Below are positions 10,548 to 19,475 of a DNA stretch of 64,000 bases, in pieces. Every line of letters starts with the position of its first letter. Within the stretch, counting starts at the first letter, position 1. The notes beneath the pieces were generated by a model that saw only the letters and a program-made list of their open reading frames with translations, was not told the origin of the DNA and ran no database searches. The DNA lies in assembly GCA_963848195.1 (NCBI GenBank), contig CAWKCY010000005.1, forward strand, positions 62,001 to 126,000, in the 5' to 3' direction. A program made the position numbers and the translations under genes. This DNA comes from CAVQBP01 sp963848195. Its GTDB lineage: Bacteria > Bacteroidota > Ignavibacteria > Ignavibacteriales > Ignavibacteriaceae.

Positions 10548-10580
10548 CGAGTGATAGAATGCAAAATGATTCTAGGGTTT

Positions 10581-11570
10581 TCATTTTTGCAGTATAAATG
10601 AGACTCTGTGAAGAAATAACTCCTGTATTCCGGGGATATAGGTTAGAGGGAGAAAAGCTTTTGCCCCTATTTTACCAAGGGGTTTTTGGGATATATTTCT
10701 TCCGGCAGCTCCCAAAGGTTTATGAATTTCTTTATACACCTTCCAGCTACTTTTCTCAATAATCTTTTTGAATTTAGAGAATGTGGTACCATTTATAGTA
10801 TTACATTTTTCCCATGGTTCCAAATTTGGGGATGAGCGTTTATACCAATAAGCCGAATCGCCTCGTTCTAGAAGTATTTCAGAATATGCCTTGAGCAACG
10901 TTTCTCCATTGAAGAACCAATGGATACACGGAGTCATTGTAACTAAGCTCAAATGGTGTCCCAAAGGGTGAAAATAACCTGGAAATGCTAAGAATAATTT
11001 ACCCTCTTTTTTCAGAACCCTATAGCATTCATTTAAAGTTTTTTTAACATCCTGAACATGTTCAAATACTTCAAAAACTAAAATTGCATCTATAGATTCA
11101 TCCTCAAAAGGTATTCTTTCGCCAGAATACAGTCTGAAATCAAAATCAGCTTCACGTAAGGCTCCAAAATGATTAGATGCTTTGATATAAATTTCATTTA
11201 TATCGATTCCTAAGATTTTGTTCAAACTATACTGTTCATACCAGGCAATACTCCTCCCACCTGTAAAGCAGCCATAATCCAGTGCGGTTTTACCTTCAAG
11301 TAATGGTTTGAGACTAAACCCGAAGTAATGATCCCATGGATATTGAATTTCACTTTTGTATTTACTTTCAGAAGATTTAAGCATCATCTCCAATTGCATA
11401 CTTTTGGAGGCATTAAGAAAGGATTCATGGTTAAAGATCTCGCTAAGTTCTCCAACTTTATCTTCGGAAAACTGCGGATGTCTTTCATAAATTTTCATTA
11501 AAGATTTAGCAATACTAACATTATTCATTTCAACTCCATAAGAAATTTCGACTAAATGAAAATTTTCCAA
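10581..11570 (-). CDS. SAM-dependent class I methyltransferase
   Basis: A 329-residue protein with a Rossmann-type methyltransferase core. Motif I is ALDYGCFTGGRS (about residue 96), motif II is ILGIDIN, and the methyltransf_11 signature ILVFEVFEHVQDV is followed by ECYRVLKKEGKLFLAFPGY. The substrate cannot be told from sequence. The architecture (N-terminal helical extension, C-terminal region with IHWFF and a hydrophobic end) is like the methyltransferases often placed in surface polysaccharide or lipid-head-group loci, but no sugar genes are adjacent. The gene stands alone, beside a repeat-rich stretch and followed by 239 bp of non-coding DNA, so transfer or relocation is possible. Confidence 0.75.
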   Translation of the reverse strand: MENFHLVEISYGVEMNNVSIAKSLMKIYERHPQFSEDKVGELSEIFNHESFLNASKSMQLEMMLKSSESKYKSEIQYPWDHYFGFSLKPLLEGKTALDYGCFTGGRSIAWYEQYSLNKILGIDINEIYIKASNHFGALREADFDFRLYSGERIPFEDESIDAILVFEVFEHVQDVKKTLNECYRVLKKEGKLFLAFPGYFHPLGHHLSLVTMTPCIHWFFNGETLLKAYSEILLERGDSAYWYKRSSPNLEPWEKCNTINGTTFSKFKKIIEKSSWKVYKEIHKPLGAAGRNISQKPLGKIGAKAFLPLTYIPGIQELFLHRVSFILQK

Positions 11571-11809
11571 ATTTTAGTTCAAGTTAAATCATACGAGTGA
11601 TTAACACGGGAGTTGCTAGTATTCCTCACGAAGTGCATTAGAAATATATGTTTTATAATGAGAATCTACAATCAGGAACTTTTCTAAAGCCATTAATATC
11701 ACACAAAGAGCTTAATGTTAATTAGAGAATTTGTGAAAATTCAGAAAAAATATTAAAACGGTTGTTGAAGGTTTCCTTTGCTTCAATTTAATGATACCAC
11801 ATAGGCTCA

Positions 11810-13576
11810 TTAATCTACAGTATTGATAATGTGATAGAATTCTTTAGCATCGACGTACCCTGTTATTCTTTTAACTTCATCCCCTTTTTTGTTAAGGATT
11901 AAAACTGTAGGAACTCCAACAATATTAAATTTATTCCTTAAAGAATCTACTTCCGGAGATAATGATTTGGTCATATCTGCTTTAAATGCTAAATATTTTT
12001 TGGATGCATCTATAACATCAGGACTTGAAAAAGTAGATGCTTCAAGCTCTTTGCATGGAATGCACCAATCAGCATAAAAATCAATTATGACAGGTTTATC
12101 TGCCTTAGTTAATTCGATATTGTTAGAATAATGCTGCCAATCAATAGATTTCTTTTCAGAAGGTATTAAAGTATAAACAGCTACAAAAATTAATATAATG
12201 GAGAAGGCTATCTTAAAAATTTTGAAAATTTTAATACTATTAGCAAGCTTGTCAATAAACAAGAGATATAAAGCAGCTAAAATCATATAAACAGGGAGTA
12301 TGTATCCGGAAAACGATTTAGGTAAAACAGGTACAAGGAAATAAATTGCCATTCCTAATAATATAAAGCCGAAGATATGTTTTACACCATCCATCCATTC
12401 GCCTGCTCTGGGGAGTTTTTTAATCTTACCGGAAAATATAGCAAGGAATAAATAAGGGAGACCTAACCCAAGAGATAGTACGAAAAACATCAAGAAACCA
12501 TAGAGAGGGTCTCCTTTGGCAGCGACATAGGTGACTAATCCAAGAACAAAAGGCCCAATACATGGAGCAGCAACTATCCCCATAGTTAATCCCATAAAGA
12601 AAGCACCGTACAATCCACCTTTAGCTCCGCCGGCTTTAGCAACCAATGAATTCGGCAGTTTAAATTCATATACACCGAACATGCTTAATGAAAGCAGAAC
12701 AAAAATTAAAGCAATAAAAATTATTATAAAGGTATTTTGAAGAAGTGAGCCGAACACAGCACCAGTTAATGATGTAACTACACCAATTACAGAATATGTG
12801 ATTGACATGCCAATCAGGAACATTAATCCCATCAGAAACAGTTTTTTGGTACTGCCTTCACTTTGTCCTCCGAAGTAGCCGATTGTAATAGGAATTAGGG
12901 GATATACACATGGCGTCAGATTTAAAGCAAGTCCACCAAGAAAAACAAATATTAGCCCGAGTAATAAACCGGAGCTTTGTAATGTGGATGAGATTGAACT
13001 GTTGTTATTTTCTTTATTTACGGCTAAAGCAGAATAACTTAAATCGACATCTTTAAATATATTCTGGTTTATCTCACTAATTGCTGTTTTATTATCTGCA
13101 ACTTGAATTTGAACTGTGTCTTTTACTGAAGTTGGAGGTAAACAGGTTGCATTATTACATGCTTGATACTGCAATGTAATTATTAATAGGTATTGACCCG
13201 GCATTAGATCTTTTTTGGTTTTGATCAGGCATGAAATTAAGATATTATCCTGCCATACGGATAATGGGTTTTCTGAAAAACCGAGCTTTAGATCATGTGC
13301 TTTAGGATATAAAGTTTTTTCAACGATAAAGTCTTTATTGTCAATAGTTAATTTTGTTGGGATAAGAAAATCATCGTATGGTTTATTTGAATTAATATGC
13401 CATGAGCTGTCTATTTTTGTTTTTACGGCTAACTTAAGCTCTCCTCCGGGATAAACCTTATCAAATGATTGAAACGATTTAATTTTTACCAGATTATTTT
13501 TAATTCCGAATTGAGGATAGTTTATGCCGGTAAATATTAAAACCAAAAATAATATTGTTAATAATTTAGTTTTCAT
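11810..13576 (-). CDS. dsbD: Thiol:disulfide interchange protein DsbD
   Basis: A 588-residue protein with the full DsbD layout. A signal peptide precedes an N-terminal periplasmic domain with the redox pair in ACNNATCLPP. A multi-pass membrane domain follows with the two essential Cys motifs LNLTPCVYPLIP and APCIGPFVLG. A C-terminal thioredoxin-like domain carries ADWCIPCKELE (CxxC). It moves electrons from cytoplasmic thioredoxin to periplasmic partners such as disulfide isomerases and cytochrome c maturation factors. It is monocistronic here. Downstream, from about 11756, is a degraded copy of repeat family A. All catalytic cysteines are present. Confidence 0.93.
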   Translation of the reverse strand: MKTKLLTILFLVLIFTGINYPQFGIKNNLVKIKSFQSFDKVYPGGELKLAVKTKIDSSWHINSNKPYDDFLIPTKLTIDNKDFIVEKTLYPKAHDLKLGFSENPLSVWQDNILISCLIKTKKDLMPGQYLLIITLQYQACNNATCLPPTSVKDTVQIQVADNKTAISEINQNIFKDVDLSYSALAVNKENNNSSISSTLQSSGLLLGLIFVFLGGLALNLTPCVYPLIPITIGYFGGQSEGSTKKLFLMGLMFLIGMSITYSVIGVVTSLTGAVFGSLLQNTFIIIFIALIFVLLSLSMFGVYEFKLPNSLVAKAGGAKGGLYGAFFMGLTMGIVAAPCIGPFVLGLVTYVAAKGDPLYGFLMFFVLSLGLGLPYLFLAIFSGKIKKLPRAGEWMDGVKHIFGFILLGMAIYFLVPVLPKSFSGYILPVYMILAALYLLFIDKLANSIKIFKIFKIAFSIILIFVAVYTLIPSEKKSIDWQHYSNNIELTKADKPVIIDFYADWCIPCKELEASTFSSPDVIDASKKYLAFKADMTKSLSPEVDSLRNKFNIVGVPTVLILNKKGDEVKRITGYVDAKEFYHIINTVD

Positions 13577-13686
13577 AAAAATTATTTATTTAATGATAAA
13601 ATTTTGCATTATTAATTGAATCATAAACGATTTACTCCGGGCAGATAAAGCTTTGAATCGTTTGCTTAGACCTCTCACCGGACTAA

Positions 13687-13800
13687 AGAGACTGTGTGAA
13701 AAGTCAGGGAAACCGTTAAAACGGTTGACAAAAGTTTCGTTTTTGTTTCATTTTCCAACGGTTAAAACCGTTGGTTAATGATATTCACACAGGCTCTAAA
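13687..13800. repeat. Interspersed repeat family A, copy 1
   Basis: About 105-114 bp bounded by near-perfect inverted ends: left AGAGACTGTGTGAAAA, right TTCACACAGGCTCT. Inside are two palindromes: AACCGTTAAAACGGTT (13711-13726) and CCAACGGTTAAAACCGTTGG (13755-13774). A second copy at 23117-23220 is almost identical over its length. Copy 1 has an extra few bases (GTCAGGGA) near the left end. It has no coding capacity and resembles a miniature inverted-repeat element. Confidence 0.8.
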
Positions 13801-13829
13801 ATAAGCTGTGGTGAAAATTCAAATTGTAG

Positions 13830-13900
13830 AGCGATTCTCCGAATCGCTAATGCCAATTTTGATTGAATTTATAATAAGTTAAACGAAACTGAGTTTCGTT
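13830..13900. repeat. Pair of palindromic hairpins (family D candidate)
   Basis: AGCGATTC-TCC-GAATCGCT (13830-13848) and AACGAAACT-G-AGTTTCGTT (13882-13900) lie 33 bp apart. The outer flanks TTGTAGA and TTCTAC form a further short inverted pair, so the whole 70-odd bp could fold as one unit. Copies of this arrangement elsewhere in the genome are expected but none are in this window. Confidence 0.5.
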
Positions 13901-14001
13901 CTACACTTTTCACACACCCTCTTAATCAAACGGCAAGTGAAAATAAATCCATTGGTTAATGATATTCAATCCAACGGCAATATATGTTATTCACATAGTT
14001 T

Positions 14002-15666
14002 TTAAATCTTAATGGCTGGCCGGGGCATATTTTTTCTCCAGCCTTGAACTATGGGATATCTTCTGCCAAATCCAAAAGCTTTTTTTGAAACTCTTAAGGC
14101 AGGTGCTGCCTGTTTTCTTTTAAATTCATTTAAATCAACTAATCTTAATATATCCCTCACAACATTATCATCGCCAATAATTTCCGATATTTCTTTCACT
14201 TCCATATTATCTTCAAGGTACATTTTTAATATTCTATCAAGTAAATGGTATGGGGGAAGGGAATCTTCATCTTTTTGTTCATGTTTTAATTCTGCAGAAG
14301 GTACTTTATCAATTATTTCTTGAGGGATTATTTCTTCGTTTCTATTTATATAATTAACTATTTTATAAACATCTGTTTTATATACATCGGCAATTACCGC
14401 GAGTCCGCCGCTCATATCTCCATAGAGTGTACAATATCCGACAGCCATTTCGGATTTATTTCCTGTAGTTAGTAAAAGGTAACCAAACTTATTTGTAAGA
14501 GACATCAGATATATACTTCTAATTCTTGCCTGAATATTTTCTTCGGTGATATTTTGCGGCATATTTTTGAAAGCCGGTTCGAGCACTTCAAGAGCTTTAT
14601 CGAATACAGGCTGTATTGAAATCGTGTCATATGAGATGCCTAGTTTATGAATAAGTTTCCCGGCATCTGTAATGCTGCCTTCGGTTGAATATTGAGAAGG
14701 CATAAGGAGAACATGAACATTTTCCTTTCCGACAGCTTGTACAGCTATATATGCAATAAGAGCAGAATCAATTCCTCCGCTCAAACCGAGAATTACCTTT
14801 TTGAATCCCAGCTTATGACAATATTCCTTGACGCCGAATATAAGAGCAGACAATACTTCTTCCTCAAAGCTTCCTTCCGATTTTTTTAGAGGCTTATACA
14901 TTTTATCAGTTTCAAAAATTAAATAATCTTCGTCATAGATTTTTCCCAGTAAGACCAGTTCACCTTGACTATTGAAACACATGCTTGCACCGTCAAATAT
15001 TAATTCGGTTTGAGCACCTACTGTGCAGACATAAACTAAAGGAATGTTTTCGTTTCTAGAAAGAACCGAAAGCATCTCATTTCTTTGCTCTCTTTTTCCA
15101 TAGGAATAGGGACTTGCAGAAATGTTAATTAATAAAGTTGCGCCTTTTTCGATTATTTTCTTGACAGGGTCTATACTATATCTTCTTTTGTACCAATAAT
15201 CGGCATCATTCCAGATATCTTCACAGATAGATATTCCCAGTTTTTCTCCTTTGAACTCATGTACAAAAATATCTTTAGCCGGATCAAAATATCTCATTTC
15301 ATCGAAGACATCATAATTAGGTATGAGAGATTTATGCTGAACGAACCGGATTTTACCATCATAGCATAAAACTGCCGAATTGTGTAAGTTAGTTCCGATT
15401 AAATCATCATCTTCAGTAATAGTACCAAAAATTAATCCGGTTCCTGAGGTATTTTCTGCAATTTCTTTAGCGGCTGCAGCAACTGCTTCTCTGAATTCTT
15501 TTTTCTCGACCAGATCTAGAGGAGGGTACCCGACAAGTGCGAGTTCCGGAAAAATTACCAGATCAACGCCATCATTAAGTCCTTTATTATAGCCTTCAAG
15601 AATTTTATTTTTATTGAATTCCAGATCGCCAATTATAGTATTTATTTGACAAAGTGCAATTTTCAT
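14002..15666 (-). CDS. nadE: Glutamine-dependent NAD(+) synthetase
   Basis: A 554-residue, two-domain enzyme that makes NAD from deamido-NAD, ATP and glutamine. The N-terminal nitrilase-type glutaminase domain shows the Glu-Lys-Cys triad: E41 in FPELALVGYP, K112 in KSLIPNYDVFDE, and C148 in ISICEDIWND. The C-terminal ammonia-dependent synthetase has the PP-loop LGLSGGIDSAL (about 293-303) and the family end motif KRKQAAPALRVS. Length and order match bacterial GAT-type NadE proteins. Start and end codons are clear, and it appears monocistronic. Confidence 0.96.
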   Translation of the reverse strand: MKIALCQINTIIGDLEFNKNKILEGYNKGLNDGVDLVIFPELALVGYPPLDLVEKKEFREAVAAAAKEIAENTSGTGLIFGTITEDDDLIGTNLHNSAVLCYDGKIRFVQHKSLIPNYDVFDEMRYFDPAKDIFVHEFKGEKLGISICEDIWNDADYWYKRRYSIDPVKKIIEKGATLLINISASPYSYGKREQRNEMLSVLSRNENIPLVYVCTVGAQTELIFDGASMCFNSQGELVLLGKIYDEDYLIFETDKMYKPLKKSEGSFEEEVLSALIFGVKEYCHKLGFKKVILGLSGGIDSALIAYIAVQAVGKENVHVLLMPSQYSTEGSITDAGKLIHKLGISYDTISIQPVFDKALEVLEPAFKNMPQNITEENIQARIRSIYLMSLTNKFGYLLLTTGNKSEMAVGYCTLYGDMSGGLAVIADVYKTDVYKIVNYINRNEEIIPQEIIDKVPSAELKHEQKDEDSLPPYHLLDRILKMYLEDNMEVKEISEIIGDDNVVRDILRLVDLNEFKRKQAAPALRVSKKAFGFGRRYPIVQGWRKNMPRPAIKI

Positions 15667-15903
15667 GATTTTCAGTCTAGGTGTTTATTTTTTATACAAA
15701 AATATAAAACTAAATAAGTTCTTACAATGCAAGATAATATGAGCAAATCACAAATCATTTAATATTAAATAAAAATAATTCACAGAATTATAACAGATTT
15801 ATAAAGCATGGTGAAACTAATCGATATTAAAAGCTTTTTTAAGTTTTTGGACATTCTTTCGCAAAGATATTTGATTTAATAGAGTATATACATTGTATAT
15901 AAA

Positions 15904-15958
15904 GCGTTTTCATAGCGTATTCATACCGTATTTATTGCGTATTCACAGCGTATTCATC
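15904..15958. repeat. Five-unit 11-bp tandem repeat
   Basis: Five consecutive degenerate units of 11 bp: GCGTTTTCATA, GCGTATTCATA, CCGTATTTATT, GCGTATTCACA, GCGTATTCATC. The 11-bp period places each unit on nearly the same face of the helix. It lies in the divergent region between nadE and the pspC-like gene and could be a protein-binding array or a simple satellite. Confidence 0.8.
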
Positions 15959-16054
15959 TACTTGTTAAATAGTAATTAAGTGTATTTACGCAAGTAAGAA
16001 TATTATAATAAAAGTTAATAGAAACATATTAAAATAAAGCAAAATTTAAACAAT

Positions 16055-16112
16055 GAGATTCTTACCCGCAAAAAGCGGGACAGGCACTCCACTTCGTTCC
16101 GTTCAGAATGAC
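16055..16112. repeat. REP-like repeat family C, full copy
   Basis: The unit begins GAGATTCTTACCCGC and ends CGTTCCGTTCAGAATGAC. It contains the hairpin CCCGC-AAAAA-GCGGG. It matches the copy at 10395-10460 nearly base for base from GCGGGACAGGCACTCC onward. Confidence 0.8.
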
Positions 16113-16283
16113 AATATTTGCGTAACTTCAGTAATTAACTAGAAACCCTTGAATAATTCCATTTATAAGTTGGAGATTCCGTAATTCAAACTTTATTACC
16201 GGCAATAATATTTTACTGTAAGATTCCCAATTTTTTTATTAAAATTGATATGTGGATTTACAGATAAAAAGTAGAATACCAAA

Positions 16284-16730
16284 ATGAATAAGAAATTATA
16301 TCGTTCCAGAAAAGAAAAAATGATTGGTGGAGTTGCAGGGGGATTAGGCGAATATTTCGATATAGATCCGACCTTAGTCAGAATAATATTTGTTGTTTCA
16401 CTCTTTCTGGGGGGAACAGGAATTTTAGCTTATATTATTCTCTGGATAGTTGTCCCGGAAGAGCCATGGACTTTCAATATGGGACCTGGTGAAGAAAAGA
16501 AAGAGGATTCAAGCTCAGGGACTTCACAAACATATTCCGGATCAGATTATCTAAAATCATTGGATGAACGGAGACATAAAAGATCAACGATTGCGGGGAT
16601 TATTCTGGTTATACTAGGTGTAATATTTTTAGCCGATAATTTCGTACCTCGAATTCACTTTTCCGATTATTTTCCACTTATTCTAGTAGCAGTGGGAATT
16701 GGACTATTAATTAATTCAAAAAGAAATTAA
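16284..16730 (+). CDS. PspC-domain membrane protein
   Basis: A 148-residue protein. Residues 1-60 form a PspC domain (KLYRSRKEKMIGGVAGGLGEYF, then PTLVRIIFVV and a membrane helix), related to the phage-shock protein C family that senses envelope stress. A polar linker follows (about 70-105), then a C-terminal pair of short hydrophobic segments typical of LiaF-type N-terminal modules. It overlaps no neighbour, but the next gene starts 2 bp after its stop, so the two form an operon. Role as an envelope-stress sensor or regulator is inferred from the family. Confidence 0.85.
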   Translation: MNKKLYRSRKEKMIGGVAGGLGEYFDIDPTLVRIIFVVSLFLGGTGILAYIILWIVVPEEPWTFNMGPGEEKKEDSSSGTSQTYSGSDYLKSLDERRHKRSTIAGIILVILGVIFLADNFVPRIHFSDYFPLILVAVGIGLLINSKRN

Positions 16731-16732
16731 AT

Positions 16733-17677
16733 ATGAAAACCAGCCATATCTTTTGGGGAATATTTTTTATTGCATTAGGCGGATTAATACTATTAAATAA
16801 TTTTACTTATATATATTTTGAATGGGAAACACTTGCAAAGCTGTGGCCGCTTGTACTTATTTTATGGGGGTTATCATTATTTTTAAAAGAGAACAAGATT
16901 GTAAAAGGATTTATTATCGGCGTGCTTGCTATAATAATCGCATTGACAATCTTCTCATCTTTTAACTTTTTATTCGATGTAATTCACTATAATAACGGAA
17001 GATCTTTTACGGGAATTACAGTAGACAGCGACAGTAATGTTGATACAACAAATTATTTTGAACCATTTAATTTAAACATAAAAGAGTCTAACCTTCATTT
17101 TGAATCTGGCGCAGGGCATTTTGAAATAAACGGAATTTCGGACGGATTATTTTCTGCACATACAGCGGGTCATAAAAACAATTATTTAATTGACATGGAC
17201 AGTTACGGTGATAATGCTAATATCAGTTTTTCTATGAGAGAGAAACATTTTCCTTTTGAGCATGGGAAGCTAATAAATGATGTAGAAATGAAATTAAATA
17301 CGGCTCCGATCTGGAATTTAGATTTTAATATGGGTGCCGCCGGTATTAATTTAGATTTATCCCCTTACAAAGTTGAAAAAGTAGATATCGGAATGGGAGC
17401 AGCTAAATTAAAAGTAAAACTGGGTAATAAAAACGATAATATTAAATTGCATTTAAATGCAGGTGTTTCGTCAATCGAAGTTTTAGTTCCGGAAACTTCA
17501 GGATGTGAGATAGAATCGGAAACAGTTTTATCAAACAGACATTTTAACGGATTTAATAAAATATCCTCAGGGCTTTTTAGAACGACAAATTTTGATAGTG
17601 CTTCAAAGAAAATTTATTTATCGTTTAATACTGGAGTATCCTCTATAAAGGTTAATAGATATACAGATTGGCAATAA
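16733..17677 (+). CDS. LiaF-like membrane protein with toast-rack domain
   Basis: A 314-residue protein beginning with a compact membrane module (about residues 5-75, including HIFWGIFFIALGGLILLNNF), like DUF5668/LiaF N-termini. The C-terminal half has repeated beta-rich blocks: FNMGAAGINLDLSP, DIGMGAAKLKVKLG, LNAGVSSIEVLVP, FNTGVSSIKV. This is the 'toast-rack' beta-helix seen in LiaF-type and PspC-associated proteins. It directly follows the PspC gene. Probably part of the same envelope-stress module; exact role unknown. Confidence 0.8.
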   Translation: MKTSHIFWGIFFIALGGLILLNNFTYIYFEWETLAKLWPLVLILWGLSLFLKENKIVKGFIIGVLAIIIALTIFSSFNFLFDVIHYNNGRSFTGITVDSDSNVDTTNYFEPFNLNIKESNLHFESGAGHFEINGISDGLFSAHTAGHKNNYLIDMDSYGDNANISFSMREKHFPFEHGKLINDVEMKLNTAPIWNLDFNMGAAGINLDLSPYKVEKVDIGMGAAKLKVKLGNKNDNIKLHLNAGVSSIEVLVPETSGCEIESETVLSNRHFNGFNKISSGLFRTTNFDSASKKIYLSFNTGVSSIKVNRYTDWQ

Positions 17678-17684
17678 AGTAAAA

Positions 17685-18077
17685 TTATTTTTGTTTTGAT
17701 GATTTTACGTTAGTGAGACGCGGCTTCCATAAATATTTTTCGAGGATGACGCAATCATTTTCGTCAAGCTCCACACCTTCAGATAATAAAAGATCTTTCA
17801 TTAAATCAGGGCTGCCGAAGTGCATTCTTCCGGTTAATGCACCGAACCGGTTTACAACTCTATGGCAAGGAAGTCCGTAATCCTTTGCTCCGTTTAATGC
17901 CCAGCCAACAGTTCTGGCGGAAGATCTTATTCCGCATGCCTCAGCAATATCTCCATATGTAGCAACTTTACCATAGGGAATCTTTGCAACAATTTTATAA
18001 ACCTTTGTGAAAAAATCTTCCTTTTTGCTAGTCTTCCTGTAACCTTTGTCTTTTGTTTTTTTAACGGATTTATTCAT
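17685..18077 (-). CDS. MGMT-family DNA-binding protein (O6-alkylguanine transferase-like)
   Basis: A 130-residue protein with the C-terminal DNA-binding domain of methylated-DNA-cysteine methyltransferases: YKIVAKIPYGKVATYGDIAE, SSARTVGWALNG and the active-site motif PCHRVVNRFGALTG. The acceptor Cys is kept, whereas alkyltransferase-like proteins of this short class often have Trp there. The N-terminal domain of full MGMT is absent. The frame is open to 18128, but that extension lies in a fragment of repeat C, so I prefer the Met at 18075-18077, preceded by AGGT at a plausible distance. It ends 7 bp from the convergent toast-rack gene. Confidence 0.85.
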   Translation of the reverse strand: MNKSVKKTKDKGYRKTSKKEDFFTKVYKIVAKIPYGKVATYGDIAEACGIRSSARTVGWALNGAKDYGLPCHRVVNRFGALTGRMHFGSPDLMKDLLLSEGVELDENDCVILEKYLWKPRLTNVKSSKQK

Positions 18078-18148
18078 ATTAAGACCTAGCTTTGTTCCGT
18101 TCAGAATAACAATGTTTGTATAGTTCAATTAAATAAATTATAATCAAT

Positions 18149-19158
18149 ATGATAGAACAACTTAGCCTTGTACGGAAATGGATCACAGAATATTTCAGCA
18201 CTTGCCGTCCAATAAATAAAAAATTTATAGAAAAGGATCAACTTTTTTTAATCACAGGCCATAGGGGTTCACCGACGAAAGAAATAGAGAATACGATACA
18301 ATCATATGAAACTGCAATAAAAGATGGTGCAAATTCTTTAGAGCTGGATTTATGTTTGACAAAAGATAAGGAAGTAGTGATATGGCATGATTGGAATCCA
18401 AACTCACCAAAAGCGATTCTGCGTGAGTCAGGGTTTGAGCCATGGGTTGCATATAAACCTCATCCTCCAGCTTTAACAAATCCTTTAAGAAAACAATTAG
18501 TGAACTAACCCTTCGGGAGTTCATGGAAAATTATGATTACAAAAAACGAAACGGTGAAAGCAGTCCTGCAGGAGCAGAGAAACCAACACTGGATGCAATT
18601 CTTAGAATGGTCGCAAAGCATAAAAGAGAATTAAAATATGTTTTTTTTGATATTAAAACTCCGCCTGAAGAGGCACCTCTTGCAATAATAATTTTGGAGA
18701 ATATTTGCAGCTTATTGGCAAAATATAATATCAGTTTCAAACCGGTCATAGAAACATTCCACCCAGAAGTATTGAAGACTATGAAGGAGAATTTCCCGGA
18801 TTTTCATTACAGCTTAGATGAAGAGCCGAACTTTGGATTAATCCTTAAACCATGGAAATACAGCGGGGTTAAAACAGCAATCAAGCATTCAAATCAATTT
18901 GCAATTGCTTTCAGACCAAGGAAGGTTACGATTGCGAATTGGACTACTTACAGAAGAATTATCCGGTTCGATGTAAAATTAAGATATAAACACAATCAGA
19001 AAAATTCCGATTCGAAAATATTTTATTTAATTGGGGGTACTGTAAATAAGGAGAAAGAATTAAATTGCCTTGTAAAATTGGGAATTGGAGGAATTCAAAC
19101 TGATTTCCCTCATAGGCTAAGGGAAATTGCTTTAAGGTATAATAGGAGAGTTGAATAA
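18149..19158 (+). CDS. Glycerophosphodiester phosphodiesterase family protein, one frameshift
   Basis: The first frame (18149-18508) has the GDPD catalytic blocks: TGHRGSPTKEIENTI (HR...E-N-T), LELDLCLTKD (ExD) and VIWHDWN (catalytic His). The second frame (18523-19158) continues with KAVLQ-independent sequence giving ELTLREFMENYDYKK, then KYVFFDIKTP and GIGGIQTDFPHRL, the C-terminal part of the barrel. Adding one A to the A4 run at 18490-18493 joins them as LRKTISELTLREF. The family hydrolyses glycerophosphodiesters to glycerol-3-phosphate and an alcohol, requiring a divalent metal. The middle segment between catalytic His and ELTLREF is longer than in minimal GDPDs. A single base error is more likely than a dead gene. 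Confidence 0.8.
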
Positions 19159-19475
19159 ATCATAGCTGCCCAAAATGATTAATAAATCAAAAATAAATTT
19201 AGGATTCAATAGATTTTCAATATTATTCAAATATTGTCAAACATAAGAATCATACACGTCCCTACCAGGACTTTGGTTTCTTTGGTTTGTAAATTTCTAT
19301 AGATATTTAATCCCTAAAGGGATTTAAGAAAGTTTTAGATAACCATATAATGATTTTATCCGGATAGATATAAATAAGTCCCCTCTAAATGAAAAATAAA
19401 AATTATTTTGGATAGATATGGAATTTATTATATAATTTTGTATAACTTATTTTTGTACCATTATAATAAATAATT
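19159..19475. other. Intergenic region before endonuclease IV
   Basis: 317 bases, AT-rich. It contains a palindrome AATCCCT-AA-AGGGATT (19309-19324) inside a longer partly symmetric stretch, which looks like an interspersed hairpin repeat. The region must carry the endonuclease IV promoter; I could not define one confidently. No coding frame. Confidence 0.55.

Larger units (their letters stand above)
13577..14001. other. Repeat-filled intergenic region between nadE and dsbD
   Basis: 425 bases without genes, largely made of repeats. It contains a full family A copy (13687-13800), a pair of palindromic hairpins (13830-13848 and 13882-13900) and a degenerate tail related to family A (about 13935-14000, with GGTTAATGATATTCA). 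Both flanking genes are on the minus strand, so the region contains the dsbD promoter and the end of the nadE transcript. Confidence 0.65.
15667..16283. other. Divergent intergenic region nadE / pspC-like
   Basis: 617 bases between divergently transcribed genes, so promoters for both sides lie here. Besides AT-rich filler it holds an 11-bp tandem array (15904-15958) and a full REP-like family C copy (16055-16112). No reading frame of convincing quality is present. Confidence 0.6.

Noticed and set aside
15904..15958. CRISPR array
   Set aside because: Units are 11 bp with no spacers and no cas genes are present.
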